Under the pieces are notes generated by a model. It had not been told where the DNA came from and made no database searches. It saw nothing but the letters and a program-made list of their open reading frames with translations. A stretch of DNA of 64,000 nucleotides, from NCBI GenBank assembly GCA_963699055.1, contig CAVOTA010000002.1:62001-126000 (forward strand), in the 5' to 3' direction. The position numbers were made by a program, and so were the translations under genes. This DNA comes from Bog-756 sp963699055 (GTDB lineage: Bacteria > Actinomycetota > Acidimicrobiia > Acidimicrobiales > RAAP-2). This document shows, piece after piece, positions 35,990-45,700 of the stretch; the stretch's first letter is position 1; every line of letters starts with the position of its first letter.

Positions 35990-37456
35990 TCAGCGGGGTG
36001 CGGTCCCGATGGCGGTGGCCACCCGGTGGCCCGAGCGCACGGCGCTCTCCATGTAGCCGGCCAGCGCCTCGGTGTGCTCCCCGGCGAACCAGATCGGCCC
36101 GTGGGCCTGGCGCACCACGGGCCAGAAGCGGGCCATCTGACCCGGGCCGTAGACGGCGTAGCCACCGCCGGTGTAGCGCTCGTCTGCCCACGTCATGGTG
36201 GTGGCCACCCCTGACCGTTGCGCCACACCCTCGGGGTAGACGACGTCCAGTTGATGCTGGAAGGCCGGGATGCGCTCCGTGGGCGGGAGGGCCGCCCCCT
36301 GGGCGGCGACGTCCCCGGTGACGAACTGGGTGAGTACCCCGGGCCGGTGGGCGCCACCGGGGACCGAGTCGGTCGAGTCCCAGGCGATGCCGAAGGGGAG
36401 ATCGGTGATGGTGAAGCCGGACAGTCCCTCGCCGTCCCAGAACCGCGACCGGTACTCGGTGGAGACCTTGAGCGCGTGGCCGAGGTCCAACTGATCGACC
36501 ATGGCGGCCGTGGCGGCCGGCAGGGCGGGGGAGAAGGTGATGTCGCGCAGGGCAGGTGGTGGAGCGGCCAGGACGAGACGGGCGGCGTCGAAGGGAGCCG
36601 AGCCCGCCGGCCCGGCATGGACCCGCACGCCCCAGGAGCGCCGTTCGACGCGGGTGACCGGGAGCCCCAGGTGGACGGCGGCACCCAGGTCGGCGGCCAT
36701 CGCCCGGGGCAGGGCGCTGTTGCCGGCGGCGATCCGGTAGATCTCGACGCCCGACTCGGCGAGCCCGGCGTCCACGACGGTCTGTTGGAGGGCGAACAGC
36801 AGCGAGACCTGGTCGAGCTGGGCATTGAAGTTCCCCCGATAGTCCGACTGGACCAGGAGCGACGCGCCGGAGTCCAGCGACTGGGTGTCGGCGAAGTCCT
36901 GCAGTGTCTGCCCGTCCCACTCCTCGGCCCGGGCGGCATCCTCGGGATGGTCGGGGTCGAGGTCCCCGGCCAGGGCCTCGAGGCCGGCGCCGAACTCGAC
37001 GTACCCGGTGAGCATGGCCGGGTCGGCGGCGGACTCGGTCTGGAGTACGCCACGACGACCGTCCAGCCACACGGCGGCCGTCTCCAGCTTGTCGGCGGGT
37101 CGACGGGCCAGCGGAAGACGGTAGTGGCGGGCCAGGGCCTGGATCTGGACGTGGTTGGCGTCGATCGACTCGCCTCCGGCTTCGACGTGGATCCCGTCGG
37201 TGAACGGGTGGTACAGGGTGTGCACCCGGCCGCCCACCCGGTCCCGGGCCTCGAGCACCGCGACGTCCCAGCCGAGCGACCGCAGGTCCAGGGCTGCCGT
37301 CAGTCCGGACAACCCGGCCCCCACGACGACCACCCGCTGCCGGGTGGCGGCCACCGGGCGCGCCGTGGTCGAGCAGGCGGCCAGGGCGGTCGACGCCGCA
37401 ATCGCGCCTCCGGCACCGAGGAGCTGGCGGCGGGTCAGGCGGCGGTCCGGCGGCAC
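35990..37456 (-). CDS. Flavin amine oxidase, Tat-exported lipoprotein
   Basis: About 488 residues. The N-terminus has a twin-Arg signal (LTRRQLLGAGGAIAAST) ending in a lipobox LAAC, so it is probably exported folded by Tat and lipidated. FAD-binding VVVGAGLSGLTAALDL and EARDRVGGRVHT follow; the C-terminal FAD segment WFAGEHTEALAGYMESAVRSG is typical of monoamine-oxidase family proteins. The GTG at 37456 is favoured because TACGCT (complement of 37463-37468) ends 6 nt upstream. A far longer upstream reading is spurious. Amine substrate unknown. Confidence 0.88.
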   Translation of the reverse strand: MPPDRRLTRRQLLGAGGAIAASTALAACSTTARPVAATRQRVVVVGAGLSGLTAALDLRSLGWDVAVLEARDRVGGRVHTLYHPFTDGIHVEAGGESIDANHVQIQALARHYRLPLARRPADKLETAAVWLDGRRGVLQTESAADPAMLTGYVEFGAGLEALAGDLDPDHPEDAARAEEWDGQTLQDFADTQSLDSGASLLVQSDYRGNFNAQLDQVSLLFALQQTVVDAGLAESGVEIYRIAAGNSALPRAMAADLGAAVHLGLPVTRVERRSWGVRVHAGPAGSAPFDAARLVLAAPPPALRDITFSPALPAATAAMVDQLDLGHALKVSTEYRSRFWDGEGLSGFTITDLPFGIAWDSTDSVPGGAHRPGVLTQFVTGDVAAQGAALPPTERIPAFQHQLDVVYPEGVAQRSGVATTMTWADERYTGGGYAVYGPGQMARFWPVVRQAHGPIWFAGEHTEALAGYMESAVRSGHRVATAIGTAPR

Positions 37457-37675
37457 CGCCGCAGCGTACCGCCGGGCGCAGCGGCGGCCGTGGTGCCACA
37501 GCGGTTGCAGGGCGCTCAGGGTGGCACCGTGACCTGCCGATGACCGGTGTATGGAGTGCGCACGTGCGCCCGCGGGCAGAAGCGGCCCCACACGGCACCG
37601 GACCGTCGGTCGACCGTCCGGTAGGCGGAGCGCGCCCGGTGGCCTGGACCTGGCCGTCCGCCCCGAGGCACTCCC

Positions 37676-39280
37676 ATGGTGACGCTCCGGGAGGCGCCGC
37701 ACCGGGTGGCGGCGATGCTGGCCGCCGTGGCGCTGGCCTCGCTGTGCTTCCTTCTCCTGGTCGTCCTCGAGCCCGATGGCGCCTCGTTCACCCGGGACGT
37801 CGACGACATCGCCCAGGCGGTGGCACCGCTCCTGGTCGCCGTGCCCGCCTGCTGGTGGGCCGCGGCCCGGTCGCGGGGACGGCGGCGCAGGTTCTGGGCC
37901 CTGATGGCCTGCTTCGCCGCGTCCTGGGGGATCGGCCAGGTCCTCTGGTGCTACCTCGAGCTGTCGACGGGACGGACACCCGGTACCGAGACCGTGGCCG
38001 CCGTCGGCTACCTGGTGGCCCCGGTGTTCGCCGTCGTGGCGCTGCTCGGCTATCCGGGGCCGAAACTGTACTGGGCGGCCGGGTTGCGGGCGGCCGTGGA
38101 CGGACTGGTGATCGTGAGTTCGCTCCTGTTCGTGGCGTGGACCATCGCCGAGTTGTCCGGCGCCCTGGCCCGGTCGGGCGCGACGACCGGTCAGCAGATC
38201 ACGGTCCTGGTCTATCCGGCGGCGGACATCGTGATGCTCGCACTCCTGGCCACCGTCGCCAGCCGTTCCGTCCGTACGTGGCGGGACCCGCTGGTGGCCG
38301 TGGGAGGATGCCTGCTGGCGCTCCTGTTGGGTGACTCCCTGAGCATCTACGTGGGGCTGTCGGGGACCTACAGCACCGGCGATCTGCTCGACGTCTTCTG
38401 GTTCCTCGGCTTCCTGCTCCTCGCCGTGGGTGCGGCGATGCCGGTGCCGGTCCAGGTGCCGCCGGCGGAGGAGCTGAAGCCGCCGATGTGGACCGAATTC
38501 ATCACGTACCTCCCCATGGCGCTGGCCGTGGGCCTGGCCGTGGACCGGATAGCTGGCGGTCACGGGTTCGACGCCGTCGAACTGGGCCTGGCGGTGGTCA
38601 CCATCGTGCTCCTCGCCGTGCGCAGCGTCCTGTTCGTGATGGAGAACCGCGTCCTGCTGACCCGGCTGGAAGACACGGTGACCGAGCTCCAGTGGCTCGC
38701 GCTGCACGATCCCCTGACGGGCCTGGCCAACCGGGTGCTGTTCATGGACCGCCTGGAGCAGGCGCTGTCCCAACGCCACCGGGGGGTACCGGACCTGGCC
38801 GTCGCCTATCTCGACCTCGACGACTTCAAGCTGGTGAACGACAGCTACGGTCACGACGTGGGGGACGAGCTGCTGCGGCAGGTGGCCGCCCGACTGTCGA
38901 CGTCCATCCGCGAAGGCGACACCCTGGCCCGGCTGAGCGGCGACGAGTTCGCCATCCTGCTGACCAGCCCCGACGACGTCCTGGAGATCGAGACGGTGCT
39001 GCGTCGCATGATCGGCGAGGTCGACTGGGAGTTCGACCTCGGTGGGCGCAAACAGACGGCGCGGGCGAGCATCGGGTACACGATCGCCTGCGACGGCCGC
39101 GACGCCGAGGTCCAGCTACGACGAGCCGACCAGGCCATGTACCGGGCGAAGCGGGGCGGGAAGAACCGGATCTGCCGCTACGCGCCGGAGGCGGACCACG
39201 AGGCTGGACCGGACGATGCGACCCTGGTCGACCACACACCGACCGGGGTCGACCCGACCCCCGCGGGCCACCGGACCTGA
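37676..39280 (+). CDS. Membrane diguanylate cyclase (GGDEF domain with SGDEF signature)
   Basis: 534 residues. The N-terminal ~320 residues contain about eight to nine hydrophobic segments, an uncharacterised multipass sensor. A short coiled linker leads to the GGDEF domain (about 345-500), with LHDPLTGLANR, YLDLDDFKLVNDSYGHDVGD and active-site SGDEF (421-425). The metal-binding D-D of DLDDFK and the GDEF core are intact, so c-di-GMP synthesis is plausible; the first Gly is Ser. No RxxD inhibitory site could be verified. Confidence 0.9.
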   Translation: MVTLREAPHRVAAMLAAVALASLCFLLLVVLEPDGASFTRDVDDIAQAVAPLLVAVPACWWAAARSRGRRRRFWALMACFAASWGIGQVLWCYLELSTGRTPGTETVAAVGYLVAPVFAVVALLGYPGPKLYWAAGLRAAVDGLVIVSSLLFVAWTIAELSGALARSGATTGQQITVLVYPAADIVMLALLATVASRSVRTWRDPLVAVGGCLLALLLGDSLSIYVGLSGTYSTGDLLDVFWFLGFLLLAVGAAMPVPVQVPPAEELKPPMWTEFITYLPMALAVGLAVDRIAGGHGFDAVELGLAVVTIVLLAVRSVLFVMENRVLLTRLEDTVTELQWLALHDPLTGLANRVLFMDRLEQALSQRHRGVPDLAVAYLDLDDFKLVNDSYGHDVGDELLRQVAARLSTSIREGDTLARLSGDEFAILLTSPDDVLEIETVLRRMIGEVDWEFDLGGRKQTARASIGYTIACDGRDAEVQLRRADQAMYRAKRGGKNRICRYAPEADHEAGPDDATLVDHTPTGVDPTPAGHRT

Positions 39281-39452
39281 GCGCGAGCAACCGGCCGAGG
39301 GAACCCGGGAGCCTCCATCGGCCGGGTGTCGGACGGGGGAGGGGAGTGCGGTGGGTGCACCCGCCCGGACGGGTCGCCGTCGTGCAGACTGGTCGGATCC
39401 CCGCGGCCCGGATCCGGACTCGGGGTGGCGCAAGACCCGGAAGGTGGTGTTC

Positions 39453-40454
39453 ATGGGGATCCCGGTGACGGCCGGCGGCTCGGGCGGCGGGCTGTCCACG
39501 GCGTGGACGCGGCGGCTCGGTCTGCGGACCCCGGTGCTCAACGCCCCGATGGGCGGCGTCGCCGGCGGTGCGCTGGCCTCGGCGGTGACCGACGCCGGTG
39601 GGCTGGGGATGATCGGGGTCGGCAGTGCTGGCTCCGTGGACCTGCTCGAGCGGGAGGTGGCGCTCCCGCGGGACGCCGGCCGACGATTCGGCATCGGGCT
39701 GCTCGACTGGGCGATGGCGCGGGACCCCGGCCTGTTGGACGCCGCCGTGGCCACCGGGCCCGTCCTGATCTCGGTGAGCTTCGGCACCGGCTGGATGTGG
39801 ACGGACGCCGTCCGCCGGGCCGGGATCGTGGCGGCCACCCAGGTGGCGACCGTGGAGGAGGCGAGGCAGGCGGCGGACTCCGGGGTGGACATCATCGTTG
39901 CCCGGGGTGCCGAGGGCGGCGGTCACGGCTCGCCGGCGGTCGGGACGCTCCCCCTGCTCGAGGGCGTCCTGGAGGCGGTGCCGCTGCCGGTCCTTGCCGC
40001 CGGCGGCATCTCGACCGGCCGTGGGCTGGCGGCGGTGCTGGCCGCCGGTGCCGCCGGCGCATGGATCGGGACGGCGTTCGCGGCGTGCCCGGAATCGCTC
40101 GCGTCGGACGGCGCCCGTGCGGCGCTGCTGGAGGCGACGGCCACGGACACCGTGACCACGCGTGTCTTCGACCTTGCGCTCGGCTACCCGTGGCCCGAGC
40201 GGTACCCGGAACGGGTCATCCGCGACGGGTTCTGGGAACAGTGGCAGGGGCGGGAGCGGGAGCTCGAGGCACAGGGCGGTCCCACGTCGGCGGACGGGGT
40301 CGGACCGGGACGGCCGGCGCCCCACGTGGACGCCGGCCAGGGCGTGGGAGCCGTCACCCGGTCCCTGTCGGCGGCCGAGGTCGTCGGACGGCTGCATGCG
40401 GGTGCCCTCGAGCTGCTGCAGGCCTGGTCGCCGGGAGGGGTCGCCGACGGGTGA
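39453..40454 (+). CDS. Nitronate monooxygenase (2-nitropropane dioxygenase) family
   Basis: 333 residues, FMN TIM-barrel. Features: TPVLNAPMGGVAGGALASAV (N-terminal FMN site), VARGAEGGGHGS (family GGHxG-like), and PVLAAGGISTGRGLAAVLAAGAAGAWIGTAF, the phosphate-binding segment. It oxidises nitronates or acts as an enoyl-reductase-like flavoprotein; the exact substrate is unknown. The ATG at 39453 is preceded by GGAAGG. Transcription ends at the strong hairpin at 40499. Confidence 0.88.
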   Translation: MGIPVTAGGSGGGLSTAWTRRLGLRTPVLNAPMGGVAGGALASAVTDAGGLGMIGVGSAGSVDLLEREVALPRDAGRRFGIGLLDWAMARDPGLLDAAVATGPVLISVSFGTGWMWTDAVRRAGIVAATQVATVEEARQAADSGVDIIVARGAEGGGHGSPAVGTLPLLEGVLEAVPLPVLAAGGISTGRGLAAVLAAGAAGAWIGTAFAACPESLASDGARAALLEATATDTVTTRVFDLALGYPWPERYPERVIRDGFWEQWQGRERELEAQGGPTSADGVGPGRPAPHVDAGQGVGAVTRSLSAAEVVGRLHAGALELLQAWSPGGVADG

Positions 40455-40498
40455 CGCCGACCGGCGGGGACGCCGTGGCCGTACCGGACCGGCAATTG

Positions 40499-40532
40499 CG
40501 AAGACTCCCTGCCGGGAGGCAGGGAGTCTTCG
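40499..40532. terminator. Strong bidirectional hairpin terminator
   Basis: A perfect 15-bp stem (arms 40499-40513 and 40518-40532, each reading CGAAGACTCCCTGCC on its own strand) with a GGGA loop lies between convergent genes (nitronate monooxygenase on +, membrane-anchored protein on -). It should stop transcription from both sides. Confidence 0.85.
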
Positions 40533-40751
40533 GGTGCATGCACCGGTCGGGTCCGGTCCGACAGCCGGATCCGCCTGTCCGGAGCCTGGTCCCGTACCGA
40601 CCTACTGGATCCGTTGTACCCCTGGAACCGGGTCGGGACAAGCGAAGTGTGGATCGTAGGTGGAAGTGCGGGTGGCGGAGGCCCGAGGACGGGGGAGTGG
40701 AAGGTTCGCCGGCGCCCGGCTCCGGTCCGCGGTGCCGGTGGCGGCGCACCG

Positions 40752-41639
40752 TCAGGGTGCACCCACGGCCGGCGCCAGGGAGTCGAGGTGCCACGACCCG
40801 GACTCCACGTAGGCGATGCTGCCGATCGGCGACGACGTGGTCAGGTGGTAGTCCCGGACCTCGGCCAGGGGCATGCCGGTGGAGGTGGCGAACCACCAGG
40901 TCTCGTCCAAGGTGCCCGACTGCCCGCCGGCGATCGTCTGTCGGCGGGACATCTCGATCGACTGCACGACACGTGACCCCACCCGCAGGTTCCGGACGCC
41001 GATGATCCGGACCAGTCCGGACACGGTGCTCGTTCCGGCGACGTCGGAGTTCGTGCCGGTGCACCGGTGCGGGAACACCTGGCCGACGCGGGGCGACTCG
41101 ACGACGATGGGGCTGGGCGGGTCGCAGGTGAATTGGGCCAGGTTCGAGATGGAGACGAACCCGAGGTCGAGGGTGAGCGAGTTCATCTGGCTCCGCAGCA
41201 GCAGGCGCCCACCCTCCGGACAGAAGTCGTACTCGTGCCAGTGCGCGGTATTGAAGTCGAGGCGCCAGCGCCAACAGCCGCCGGAGAGGTAGGAGACCGA
41301 CACGGGCATGACCGCGCTGTCGTGGATGGTGTCGGACGGGACGGCGATCCGTTCGAATCCCGAGCCGGAGGCCCGGTAGACACCAGCCGGTGGGAGGGAG
41401 AACGCCTGCGGGTCCGGCACGGTGGTGGTGGTGGCGGCCAGGGCGCGGGCGGCCGAACCGACGGAGCGGGCCCCCGGCTGTGACCGGAAGAGGTAGCTTC
41501 CGGCGGCCATCACCACGACGATCAGGAGCAGTCCGGCGACGACCACCAGCGCCGTACGCACCCGGTGCCAGCCGGTGGGCGGCCCGTCACCCGCCTGGTC
41601 GATGGCGCCTGGTGCGCTGACTGCTCGAGTGTGGGCCAT
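40752..41639 (-). CDS. Membrane-anchored extracytoplasmic protein of unknown function
   Basis: 295 residues: cytosolic N-terminus (1-28), one membrane helix (about 29-48, ALVVVAGLLLIVVVMAAGSYLF), a Thr-rich spacer (ATTTTVPDP) and an extracytoplasmic domain (about 75-295) with regularly spaced Cys and aromatic residues (GGCWRWRLDF, YDFCPEGG, FTCDPP, HRCTGTN). Four cysteines could form disulfides. The ATG at 41639 has a GAGGTCGC site upstream. No family recognised. Confidence 0.75.
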   Translation of the reverse strand: MAHTRAVSAPGAIDQAGDGPPTGWHRVRTALVVVAGLLLIVVVMAAGSYLFRSQPGARSVGSAARALAATTTTVPDPQAFSLPPAGVYRASGSGFERIAVPSDTIHDSAVMPVSVSYLSGGCWRWRLDFNTAHWHEYDFCPEGGRLLLRSQMNSLTLDLGFVSISNLAQFTCDPPSPIVVESPRVGQVFPHRCTGTNSDVAGTSTVSGLVRIIGVRNLRVGSRVVQSIEMSRRQTIAGGQSGTLDETWWFATSTGMPLAEVRDYHLTTSSPIGSIAYVESGSWHLDSLAPAVGAP

Positions 41640-42036
41640 GGTGCGACCTCGGTGGGCCCGGATCCGTGGTGACGATCCGTGGTCCGGTATCCGAAGCGAG
41701 CGTACGTCTGGTGCCCCGCGTCCGAACAGGGTCGGAAGGCCCAGGAGACGCCGTCGACGAGCCTCGACCGACGGAACGGACCGGGACGCAGCACGGGGAC
41801 GCCGTGTTCCCGGGAGGGAACCACGTCCAGATCGGGGCGCCGTCGGCCAGTGGCATGTGCCCGTAGGCGACGGGGTCGACCCGGTCATCGGGTCCCCGCT
41901 TGATCTTCACAATGGTGCACGTGACGATCGGCTCGTCCTGAAGGAGGGCCGCGAACTCGAGGAGCTGGGTTTCGGTGGGAAGGATCGACAGGGGACTCCG
42001 ATCGCCGGGGGTCGGACGGCAGGAGGGGCTCGGCAC
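41640..42036 (-). pseudogene. Possible frameshifted small gene
   Basis: From an ATG at 42036 one frame gives a protein-like start (TETQLLEFAALLQDEPIVTC...AYGHMPLADGAPIWTWFPPG) with strongly G/C-ending codons to about 41800. After that the frame becomes low-quality, while another frame continues in the same style (LVDGVSWAFRPCSDAGHQTYARFGYR). A single frameshift between about 41780 and 41830 would join them. This could be a decayed gene, a sequencing error or chance. Homology unknown. Confidence 0.3.
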
Positions 42037-42070
42037 CGGGGGGACGCGGAATCCGTCCCGATCCGGTCGA

Positions 42071-42085
42071 TAACGTCACCGTGAC
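42071..42085. promoter_or_regulatory. Perfect 15-bp palindrome ACGTCACCGTGACGT
   Basis: A perfect inverted repeat lying 35 bp upstream of the ATG at 42036 on the minus strand, followed by a third GTGAC-type half-site (GGTGACAC). Looks like an operator. The regulator is unknown. Confidence 0.4.
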
Positions 42086-42383
42086 GTAAACAGGTGACAC
42101 TGGACGGTGCCGGGGATCGGACGCGTTCGGCGACCGCCTCGGCTCTGGGGCCGACGTGGGCCCAGACGGGGCCCGTCGACGTGAGGCACGGCACCGCGTG
42201 CGCCAGCGATCGTGTGGCGTCGGGTCGGAGGTCCGGGTCGGTCGAACCCGGCGGAACGTGCGCCGGACGGTTGGTGCACCGATGGGGAGGATCTGGCCGT
42301 GCGTGCGGCGCCCGGTCGACGGAGGTGCCGCCCGCCACCGGTGGCCGGATCCGGGAGGATTCCGTCTCTCCCGCCATACCGCC

Positions 42384-42396
42384 GATAATGTATATT
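42384..42396. promoter_or_regulatory. A+T-rich -10-like island
   Basis: GATAAT (42384-42389) lies 7 nt before ATG 42397, and ATAAT-GTAT-ATTAT forms an inverted repeat. This is the most A+T-rich spot in the surrounding kilobases, and could serve as a promoter in either direction. Confidence 0.35.
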
Positions 42397-42721
42397 ATGT
42401 CAGGTAACGAATTCCGTTGTCCCAGGTCGGAACGGCGCGGGCCGGACGCGGCCAACGTGCTCCCCCGGGACGCCGTGTGTTCGCCGTCCATGCCCCCGTC
42501 GGCTCCGGACGAGGACGTCCGGGTGCCCGAGCGTTCCGGGCGGATCTGTCCGACCGGAGTCCCGGCCCGGGCCTCGGACGCTGATCCCCATGGTCGGCAC
42601 GGGCCCACCCATCTGCCGCCGGTGCCCCCGCCGGCGGCCGGCCGTGCCCTGCTCGGCCGCTACGGGTGCAGGTGCCGCCCGGTCCGCCGAGCCCGTGCCC
42701 GGGTCGACGGACGGACCCCGG

Positions 42722-45700
42722 TCAGGACTCGTAGACCAGGGCCGCCGACGTCGAGGTGTAGGCGGCCGACCAGACCTGTCCGGTCGCCCCCTTCACCGTG
42801 GAGAACGTGCCCGACACCGTCCCGGCCGACAGGGCCGGGAACGACTCGCCCGCGGTGAACGTCGATCCCGACTGCGGTACCGCCTGCAGGGTGCCGGCGA
42901 GCGTGGCCGTTCCCGTCACCGACAGGGTGGCGGAGCTGGTCGGGACGGTGACGTCGAGCTGGCCGGCGGCGTGCTGCGTGTAGTTGCCGGTGACCGTCAG
43001 GGTGGGTCCGTCGCTCGGTCCCACCGTCCCGGAGTTGACGAGGTTGCCCGTGATCGCCCTGGCGCCACCGGCGCCGTTGAGGGCCTGGATGGTGCCGGTG
43101 TTGGTCAGGGTGTCGCCACTGGGCAGGGCCAGGGTGTCGGTGTTCCCTCCGCAGCTGGCCGACGTCAGGACGATGGTCCCGGCGTTGGTTGCGGAGCCGG
43201 TGAGCGTCTGGGACGAGGCCTCGCCGCAGCCGAGGGCCTGCAGCTCGAGGGTCTGGCCAACGGCGGGGGCCCCGCCGATGGTGCCGGTCCCCCGGGTGTT
43301 GATGTCGGAGTGTCCGGCACCGCTGTAGGTCAGCGTCCCGTCGTCCACGTACACCGGTCCGCCCGCGGTGGTCCCCGCGCCTTCGACGAAGGTGTTGCCG
43401 GTGGCGGTAAACAGGTAGCCCGACGTGCCGTCCCCGGTGGTCGTGACCACGCCCGCGGTGTCGTTGGTGAACGTCGACGCCGACGAGGCGGCCAGGGTGA
43501 AGGCGACGCTGTCGGCCACGTCCACGTTGCCCTTGTTGTCCCAGCCCGTGCCGCTCCAGGTGGTGTTGGCGTTGACGTCGACCGTGCCGTCGTTGACGAC
43601 GCTGCCGGAGACCGTCCGGGTGTTCCCGCTCCCGGCGTCGATGGCGACGGTGCCGGTGTTGGTGAAGGTGGATCCGGTGCCCACGACGAGGTTGTCGGGA
43701 TTGCCCCCGCAGCCGGTGCTGGTGAGGGTGATCGTTCCGCCGTTGACCACGGCGCCCGAGGTGGTGGTGGTGGCCGCGGCCCCGCACCCGACGGCTTGGA
43801 TCGTGTAGCTCTGCTTCGACGTGAGCGTGCCCGCGAGGACGTCCTTGACGTTCTCGGCCACCACACCACCGGAGCCGGTACCGACGAAGTCGGTCTTGCC
43901 GTTGGTGACGGTGACGGTCTTGGCGATGGTGCCGTTACCCTGCTCGAAGGTTCCGCCGCCCACCCCCACCGTGCCCGAGATGGCTCCCCCGGTGTCGTTG
44001 AAGGCCACACTCGTCTTGGAGTTGGCGATGGCGAGCGAGTCGCCCTTGGCGACCGTGAGCACCCCCTCGTTGTGGAAGAGCGTCGTCGGCTGGAACTTGG
44101 ACTTGATGCCGATGAGGATCTTGCCGGTGTTGGTGACGTTGCCCGTCACGGTCCTGGTGTTGCCGGCGCCCAGGACGGTCTGCAGCGTCCCCGTGTTCGT
44201 CAGCGTCGAGCCGGAGGGGACGGCCAGGGTGACCGGATTGCCGCCACAGCCGATGGTGGTGAGATCGATGGTGCCGGCGTTGGTGGCCGAGCCCGTCAGC
44301 GTGTCGGTGTCGGCCTCCCCGCACCCGGTGCCCTGGAGGGTCAGGATCTGGCCCGTGGATGGGGCCCCGGTGAGGGTTCCGACGCCACGGGTGGTGATCT
44401 GCGAGGCCCCCGCGCCGGAGTAGGCCAGCGCGGAGGTGTCGACATAGGTGTTGGCCACGTTGGTCGTCCCGGCCTCCACGAAGTTGTTGCCGGCGTCCTC
44501 GTAGAGCAGGCCGGTCTGGAGGGTCCCGCTCGAGTCGATGGCCCCGGTCGAGCCGTTGGTGAAGGTCGAGGCGGGCGAGGTCGACGTGTCCACCGTCCAC
44601 TGGAAGCCGTCGGCGATGTCGACCACGCCGTTGTTGGTGAAGGACGACCCGGTGGTCAGATCGGTGTCGGCGCTGATCGTCGTCGTGCCGCTGCTGACGA
44701 AGGTGCCGGTCAGGTCGCGGGCGTTGCCCGCACCCTCGAGGGACTGGATGCTCCCCGTGTTCGTCAGCGTCGAGCCGGAGGGGACGGCCAGGGTGACCGG
44801 ATTGCCGCCACAGCCGATGGTGGTGAGATCGATGGTGCCGGCGTTGGTGGCCGAGCCCGTCAGCGTGTCGGTGTCGGCCTCCCCGCACCCGGTGCCCTGG
44901 AGGGTCAGGATCTGGCCCGTCGATGGGGCCCCGGTGAGGGTTCCGACGCCACGGGTGGTGATCTGCGAGGCCCCCGCGCCGGAGTAGGTCAGCGCGGAGG
45001 TGTCGACATAGGTGTTGGCCACGTTGGTCGTCCCGGCCTCCACGAAGTTGTTGCCGGCGTCCTCGTAGAGCAGGCCGGTCTGGAGGGTCCCGCTCGAGTC
45101 GATGGCCCCGGTCGAGCTGTTGGTGAAGGTCGAGGCGGGCGAGGTCGACGCGTCCACCGTCCACTGGATGCCGTCGGCGAGGTCGACCACGCCGTTGTTG
45201 GTGAAGATCGACCCGGTGGTCAGATCGGTGTCGGCGTTGATCGTCGCCGTGCCGCTGTTGACGAAGGTGCCGGTCAGGTCGCGGGCGTTCCCGGCGCCCG
45301 GTTCGACGTCGAGCACCCCGGAGATGGTCAGACCGGCGCTGTGCACCGTGACGGGTTCACCGCCGCAGCCGGTGGAGGTGAGCTGGAGCACACCGTTCTT
45401 GGCCACGGTCGACCCGGCTGCCGCGGTGGTGAGCGAAGAGGCGGACCCGCAGCCGACACCCACGAGGGACAGCGTCTGCTTGGCCGTTCCGGTGGCGACG
45501 CCCAGCGTGAGCGTCTTGGCCGTCGCCGCTTCGCCCGTCACCGTGACGGTGTAGGCCCCGGCGACGGTGATGCAGGCTGCGGTGGTCGAGGTGGGGACAC
45601 CGCTGGTCCAGTCGGCTGCCGTGCCCCAGTCACCGGAGACCGCGGTCTTCCACGACGTGGTGCATGTCGGTGCGGCCTGGGCGCTCCCGGAGCCGGCGAG

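Larger units (their letters stand above)
42040..42721. other. Long gene-poor interval in the secretome region
   Basis: About 680 bp with no convincing gene. It holds a perfect 15-bp palindrome at 42071-42085, a nearby GGTGACAC half-site, and an A+T-rich island at 42377-42420. A + strand frame from ATG 42397 reads about 150 codons but runs antisense into the beta-helix gene and looks non-protein-like (Pro/Arg rich). Confidence 0.5.

Noticed and set aside
38936..38950. Inactive GGDEF (degenerate active site)
   Set aside because: SGDEF replaces only the first Gly. The remaining catalytic and metal-binding residues are intact, so inactivity cannot be claimed.
42397..42858. + strand ORF from ATG 42397
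   Set aside because: Pro/Arg-rich, no recognisable pattern, and its second half is antisense to the coding end of the beta-helix gene. The promoter-like element before it is reported separately.
44191..45290. CRISPR-like or phage repeat
   Set aside because: The repeat is a coding duplication within one reading frame, far longer than a CRISPR unit, with no spacers.
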